A stretch of DNA of 64,000 nucleotides. Source: Kineothrix sp. MB12-C1. Its GTDB lineage: Bacteria > Bacillota > Clostridia > Lachnospirales > Lachnospiraceae. This document shows, piece after piece, positions 59,658 through 64,000 of this stretch (its first letter is position 1; the number at the start of each line of letters is the position of its first letter). The stretch spans positions 2,790,001 through 2,854,000 of the forward strand of contig NZ_CP132957.1 of assembly GCF_030863805.1 (NCBI RefSeq), in the 5' to 3' direction. The translations under genes and the position numbers were made by a program. The notes under the pieces are model-generated. The model had not been told where the DNA came from. It saw only the letters and a list, made by a program, of their open reading frames with translations, and searched no databases.

Positions 59658-61271
59658 ATGATAACATTCGTAGGAAAGCCTGTTTTTTCAGGAATTGCAA
59701 TTGGGAGGATTGCTATTCTTAAAAAGGACAATCAGAGTGTAAAAAGAACGCATGTAGAGGATACAGGCAAGGAACTTGAGCGCCTGAATGTCGCTAAGAA
59801 GAAGACGATTGAACAATTGAAGGAATTATATGATAAGGCTGTATTGGAGGTTGGAGAATCAGGAGCAATGATCTTCGAAGTACATCAGATGATGGTGGAG
59901 GATGAGGATTATCAAAGTTCCATCATCAATATGATTAAAGCACAGGATATCAATGCGGAATATGCAGTAGCATCTACAGGAGATAACTTCGCCCAGATGT
60001 TCGCGTCCATGGATGATGATTACATGAAAGCGAGAGCAGCGGATGTAAAGGATATCTCTGAACGGTTAATCAGCGCACTGCAGGGCAAAGCCGGTGCTTC
60101 CCTGGATGCAGATGAGCCGGTGATTGTGGTAGCGGAAGATTTGGCTCCGAGTGAGACGGTGCAGTTGGATAAGAGTAAAGTGCTGGCCTTTGTGACCAGA
60201 TTCGGTTCCTCGAACTCCCATACGGCAATTTTAGCCAGAACCATGAATATTCCCGCGTTGATCAGTGTAGATTATCCCGCAGATGTCAATGGTAAAATGG
60301 CAGTTGTGGATGGATTTTCCGGTAAAATAATTGTGGACCCGGAGGAAGCTGTATTAAAGGAATATGAAGACAAGCTTCGTCGGGAGCTTGAGAAAAAGCA
60401 GCTTCTCTTAGAATTAAAAGGAAAAGAGAACGTTACGAAGAGCGGGAAGAAAATTAATATTTACGCTAATATCGGGAATGTATCCGATGTGGCGAGTGCT
60501 CTGCAGAACGATGCCTGTGGAATTGGGCTGTTTCGCAGTGAGTTCCTTTACCTGGAGAAGGATACATTCCCTACGGAAGAGGAACAGTTCCAAGTGTATA
60601 AAACAGTAGCTGAGAATATGGCGGGTAAGAAGGTAATTATCCGTACGCTTGATATTGGTGCTGACAAGCAGGTGGATTATTTTGGTTTAGAACATGAAGA
60701 AAATCCTGCGATGGGATACCGGGCTATCCGTATTTGCCTGGATCAGCCGGATATCTTCAGAACACAGCTTCGTGCGTTATTCCGCGCCAGCGTATTTGGA
60801 ACGATTTCTATTATGTATCCGATGATTATTTCAGTGAGCGAAGTGAAACAAATTAAAGCGATCGTACAAGAAGTGAAGGAAGAACTTACAAGAGAGGGTA
60901 TTCCTTTTGCTGAAGTTGAACAGGGAATTATGATAGAAACACCTGCAGCGGCTATTATTAGTGATTTGTTGGCAAAAGAAGTGGACTTCTTCAGCATCGG
61001 TACGAACGATTTGACACAATATACCCTTGCCATAGATAGGCAGAATGCAAAGCTGGATCCTATTTATGACTCCCATCATGAAGCACTTTTACGATTGATT
61101 AAGATGGTAGTGGATAATGCTCATAAGGAAGGCATTTGGGCAGGAATTTGCGGAGAGTTAGGGGCTGATACAACTCTTACGGAAGAGTTTGTGAATATGG
61201 GAGTAGATGAACTTTCGGTAACTCCCACCTTTGTATTACCGGTTAGAAAAGTAGTAAGAGATATGGAGTAA
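59658..61271 (+). CDS. ptsI: PTS enzyme I (phosphoenolpyruvate-protein phosphotransferase)
   Basis: 537 residues, slightly short of the usual 570. The phospho-His is H188 in SNSHTAILAR. GIGLFRSEFLYL, RTLDIGADKQ, GYRAIR and FFSIGTNDLTQYTLA form the PEP-binding domain; ICGELGAD holds the C-terminal catalytic Cys. It passes phosphate from PEP to HPr for sugar uptake. GAAAGG is 8 nt upstream. No ptsH gene follows. Confidence 0.95.
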   Translation: MITFVGKPVFSGIAIGRIAILKKDNQSVKRTHVEDTGKELERLNVAKKKTIEQLKELYDKAVLEVGESGAMIFEVHQMMVEDEDYQSSIINMIKAQDINAEYAVASTGDNFAQMFASMDDDYMKARAADVKDISERLISALQGKAGASLDADEPVIVVAEDLAPSETVQLDKSKVLAFVTRFGSSNSHTAILARTMNIPALISVDYPADVNGKMAVVDGFSGKIIVDPEEAVLKEYEDKLRRELEKKQLLLELKGKENVTKSGKKINIYANIGNVSDVASALQNDACGIGLFRSEFLYLEKDTFPTEEEQFQVYKTVAENMAGKKVIIRTLDIGADKQVDYFGLEHEENPAMGYRAIRICLDQPDIFRTQLRALFRASVFGTISIMYPMIISVSEVKQIKAIVQEVKEELTREGIPFAEVEQGIMIETPAAAIISDLLAKEVDFFSIGTNDLTQYTLAIDRQNAKLDPIYDSHHEALLRLIKMVVDNAHKEGIWAGICGELGADTTLTEEFVNMGVDELSVTPTFVLPVRKVVRDME

Positions 61272-61300
61272 ATCTTTTGTAACTATTATAGAAAGATACT

Positions 61301-61337
61301 CGGCACAAAGAATCTGCATTGCAGATTCTTTGTGCCG
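61301..61337. repeat. Perfect 18-bp inverted repeat after ptsI
   Basis: CGGCACAAAGAATCTGCA (61301-61318), one T, then its exact reverse complement (61320-61337). There is no T-run, so terminator activity is unclear. Partial GTAACTAT upstream and ATAGTTAT downstream recall the ends of the mobile elements. Confidence 0.8.
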
Positions 61338-61387
61338 TAATGGGAAAGTATAGTTATAAGTTTTCTTATACTAGGAGATTACATACT

Positions 61388-62752
61388 ATGGAAAAGAGTT
61401 CAACAAAGGATATGACAAGCGGTTCTCCGATGAAGTTGATATTAGGTTTCTCCATTCCGCTTTTATTCGGATTTTTATTTCAGCAGCTTTACAATATTGT
61501 TAATATGGTTATTGTAGGAAGGTTTCTCGGTGTGAATGCCCTGGCAGGGGTAGGAAGTACGGGCTCTGTTAACTTTCTGATTATCGGTTTTTGCATGGGC
61601 GTCTGTAACGGATTCGCAATTCCGTTGGCTCATAAGTTCGGTGCGAAGGATTTCGCCGGTATGCGTCGGTTTATCGCCAATAGCGTCTGGCTGTCAGCGT
61701 TGTTCGCGGTAGCTATGACAGCGTTGACCGCCATTTTCTGTCGTCCCCTTCTTATTCTTATGAAGACGCCGGAAAATATTTTTGCGGATGCTTATATTTA
61801 TATTTTTATTATTTTCTTAGGGATTCCGGCCACTTATCTTTACAATCTGTTGTCCGGAATTATCCGTGCTATGGGGGACTCTAAGACACCTCTAGTTTTC
61901 CTTACGATATCCTCTGTATTAAATATTGTTTTGGATCTGATATTTATTCTGGTATTCGGTATGGGAGTTGCAGGAGCGGCAATAGGAACAGTTGTATCTC
62001 AGACAGTATCTGGGATTATGTGCCTGCTCTTTATTAGAAGGTTCCCGATGTTGAGAATCGAGAAGGAAGAGTGGAAAATAGACTTACATCATATGGTGAC
62101 GCTGTGCAATATGGGAATCCCTATGGGGCTTCAATATTCTATTACGGCAATTGGAAGCGTTATCCTTCAGTCAGCAGTTAACAGCCTTGGTTCAGGTGTG
62201 GTAGCAACGGTTACTGCTGCCAGCAGAGTAAGCCTCTTCTTTTGCTGCCCTTTTGACGCTCTCGGTGCAGGAATGGCAACTTACAGCGGGCAGAATGTAG
62301 GAGCCAGGAAGTTAGATCGTCTCAGTGCAGGAGTGAAGGCTAGCTCTGTACTCGGAATTATTTATTCCATCCTCGCATTCTTTTTCCTGTTTTTCTTCGG
62401 TGGGCATCTATCAGCCTTATTCCTCGATGCAGGGGAGACACATTTGCTTGCGGATGCGAGATTATTTTTAATAATAAGCAGCGCGTTCTATATACCTTTA
62501 GTCTTTGTAAATATTCTACGTTTTACGATTCAGGGGATGGGATTTAGTACATTTGCCATTCTTGCCGGCGTGTGTGAGATGGCAGCAAGAACCTTAGCGG
62601 GAATCCTACTCGTTCCCGCCTTTGGCTTCGTGGCTGCGTGCTTTGCCGGTCCGTTAGCTTGGATATTTGCAGATGTCTTTTTGTTTCCTGCCTATATCCA
62701 TGTGAAGAAGAAGCTGGAACGGATGATAAATAGTGAACAGATTACTTCATAA
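61388..62752 (+). CDS. MATE family efflux transporter
   Basis: 454 residues from the ATG at 61388 (AGGAG 10 nt upstream); the longer frame from 61319 crosses the inverted repeat. Twelve helices in two halves. GSPMKLILGFSIPLLFGFLFQQLYNIVNMVIVGRFLG is the MATE start; GSGVVATVTAASRV is the second-half counterpart. It exports cationic drugs or metabolites using Na+ or H+. Its stop overlaps the convergent MFS gene by six bases. Confidence 0.94.
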   Translation: MEKSSTKDMTSGSPMKLILGFSIPLLFGFLFQQLYNIVNMVIVGRFLGVNALAGVGSTGSVNFLIIGFCMGVCNGFAIPLAHKFGAKDFAGMRRFIANSVWLSALFAVAMTALTAIFCRPLLILMKTPENIFADAYIYIFIIFLGIPATYLYNLLSGIIRAMGDSKTPLVFLTISSVLNIVLDLIFILVFGMGVAGAAIGTVVSQTVSGIMCLLFIRRFPMLRIEKEEWKIDLHHMVTLCNMGIPMGLQYSITAIGSVILQSAVNSLGSGVVATVTAASRVSLFFCCPFDALGAGMATYSGQNVGARKLDRLSAGVKASSVLGIIYSILAFFFLFFFGGHLSALFLDAGETHLLADARLFLIISSAFYIPLVFVNILRFTIQGMGFSTFAILAGVCEMAARTLAGILLVPAFGFVAACFAGPLAWIFADVFLFPAYIHVKKKLERMINSEQITS

Positions 62753-63913
62753 ATTTTTATCATGGACTTTATTCATCCTTTCAACCATTAAGAACATAAG
62801 TACAACGAAGATGATTAAGTATATTGGGTACAGGCGGATGGTGATATGTTGTGCGATTAAGCCGAATAAAGGTGGGATAAGGGTACTGCCCACATAAGCA
62901 CAGGCCATCTGCATGCCCATAATAGCCTGCGACTTGTCAGCTCCGAAGTTATCAGGAGTCTCATGCAGGAGGCTCGGATAAATGGGGGCACAGCCAAGTC
63001 CGATAAGGATTAGTCCGACAAGGGTCATAGAAGTGCCGAGAGGAAGAAGCAGAAGAAGGGTACCAATTCCTGCAATAGCCTGTCCGAGGCGTACCATGTT
63101 CCGATCCCCCAGACGATCCGTAATAAATCCGCAGACAAATCTTCCTATTGTAATTCCCAAGTAGAAAAGAGAAGCCCATTTAGCAGCAGTCTGTGTACCG
63201 ATACCTTTATGGAGTACCATATAGCTGCTGGCCCATAATCCGGTAGTTGATTCCAGAGCACAGTAGCAGAAGAAAGCCACAAGAATGGCTTTTGCTCCGG
63301 GAAGTTTTATTGTATCGGTCAGACTGAGTGCTTTAGGTTCATGTACCTGCATCTCTTCTGGCTTTTTTCCATTTTTCCATAGGGGCAATGAGGCGATTAA
63401 AAGGATAACGAGTACGGATTGCACGATACCGATTACCGTATAACCGGAATTCCATTGTAAACCGTTAGTAAGACAAAGTCCCATCACATAAGGACCGGCG
63501 GTGGCTCCTACACCCCAGAAGCAGTGAAGCCAGCTCATATGGCGGGATTTATAGTGAAGCGCAACGAAATTGTTAAGGGCAGCATCGACGCTTCCTGCTC
63601 CGAGCCCATAAGGGATACCCCAGAGGCATAAGTGCCAGAAGGAACTGGAGAAAGAGAAACCAAATAATGCGATTGCTGTCATAGCGACGCTGATAAGGGT
63701 TACTGTTCCGGTACCGAAGCGTCGAATCATTTTATCGCTCAGAAGGCTGGAGATAATAGTGCCTCCTGCGATAATCATACTAATGATTCCGGCATAGGAT
63801 ATGGATACTCCGAATTCTTTGTATATGGCTGGCCAGGCTGAGCCTAATAAGGCATCCGGTAACCCCAGACTGATGAATGCTACATAGATAATTACTAATA
63901 AAATAGATGTCAT
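62747..63913 (-). CDS. MFS transporter
   Basis: 388 residues with twelve hydrophobic segments. SLGLPDALLGSAWPAIYKEFGVS and DKMIRRFGTG give the first helices and the inter-helix motif A; GRFVCGFITDRLGDRNMVRLGQ is the matching second-half motif. It resembles the sugar/proton-type (FucP/YcaD-like) group. AAGGGAG lies 8 nt before the ATG. The substrate is unknown. It converges on, and overlaps, the MATE gene without a terminator between them. Confidence 0.92.
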   Translation of the reverse strand: MTSILLVIIYVAFISLGLPDALLGSAWPAIYKEFGVSISYAGIISMIIAGGTIISSLLSDKMIRRFGTGTVTLISVAMTAIALFGFSFSSSFWHLCLWGIPYGLGAGSVDAALNNFVALHYKSRHMSWLHCFWGVGATAGPYVMGLCLTNGLQWNSGYTVIGIVQSVLVILLIASLPLWKNGKKPEEMQVHEPKALSLTDTIKLPGAKAILVAFFCYCALESTTGLWASSYMVLHKGIGTQTAAKWASLFYLGITIGRFVCGFITDRLGDRNMVRLGQAIAGIGTLLLLLPLGTSMTLVGLILIGLGCAPIYPSLLHETPDNFGADKSQAIMGMQMACAYVGSTLIPPLFGLIAQHITIRLYPIYLIIFVVLMFLMVERMNKVHDKNL

Positions 63914-63934
63914 GATAGTTCTCCCTTAGCATAG

Positions 63935-63940
63935 ATTATA
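63935..63940 (-). promoter_or_regulatory. Possible -10 element of the MFS gene
   Basis: TATAAT on the minus strand, 22 bp before the ATG. No good -35 element is visible at 17 bp. Confidence 0.3.
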
Positions 63941-64000
63941 CTGTAATGTAATAATACCGCCTTCTATCTCTTGAAACAATACTTATATGGACATATAATA

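Noticed and set aside
1-64000. Prophage or complete insertion sequence
   Set aside because: No integrase, transposase, terminase or structural phage gene was found; the mobile elements present carry no genes.

Overview
The window looks like a chromosomal segment of a low-to-mid GC Gram-positive anaerobe of the Clostridia, most likely a Lachnospiraceae member. The reasons are strong AGGAGG-type ribosome binding sites, a gene content typical of that family (Rrf2 regulator, MetNIQ, zinc ABC operon, MATE exporter, LCP protein, GH25 muramidases, a Csp-like S8 protease) and DUF-type membrane proteins common in those genomes. The family-level name is an inference; there is no rRNA or other marker gene here.

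Region 1 (about 1-38.5 kb) is a surface-polysaccharide locus. It holds multi-pass GT-C-like membrane proteins, a radical SAM/SPASM protein, several SGNH-type hydrolases, an MBOAT O-acyltransferase with its partner, and two GH25 muramidase-like proteins. It also holds dTDP-rhamnose genes rfbB, rfbA and rfbC (no rfbD in the window), a Wzm/Wzt-type ABC exporter, five GT2 glycosyltransferases, a phosphoglucomutase, an undecaprenyl-phosphate sugar transferase and an LCP ligase. Together they suggest that a rhamnose-containing glycan is built on undecaprenyl phosphate, exported by an ABC transporter and attached to the wall. Directly after the Wzt ATPase (which has a C-terminal glycan-binding-type domain) lies a fusion of a SAM methyltransferase with a kinase-like domain. 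Its layout matches the WbdD chain terminators of Gram-negative ABC-dependent O-antigens, and it is the most interesting protein-level finding.

Region 2 (38.8-47 kb) is envelope and protein quality control: HtrA, a ClpX paralogue with an Asn/Asp-rich head, an S8 protease, an LspA-like protein and a chemoreceptor. Region 3 (47-53 kb, mostly minus strand) has an SPFH protein with a ribbon-helix-helix partner under a perfect 18-bp-arm palindrome, a translationally coupled zinc-uptake operon, and a carbamate kinase. Region 4 (53-64 kb) has a degraded sugar isomerase, cysK, metNIQ, a HAD phosphatase, an Rrf2 regulator, ptsI, a MATE exporter and an MFS transporter.

The most striking DNA-level feature is a family of about 130-bp palindrome-rich elements with ends GTAAC...GTTAC and 8-bp target duplications, the hallmark of IS66-type transposition, with no transposase in the window. 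At least nine near-complete copies and about ten short derivatives lie in nearly every gap of the polysaccharide locus and beyond. Some supply stop codons to host genes and some sit in tandem at the same duplicated target. A five-copy 77-79 bp tandem repeat and a separate 270-bp inverted-repeat element add to this. No rRNA, tRNA, CRISPR array or complete IS element was seen.
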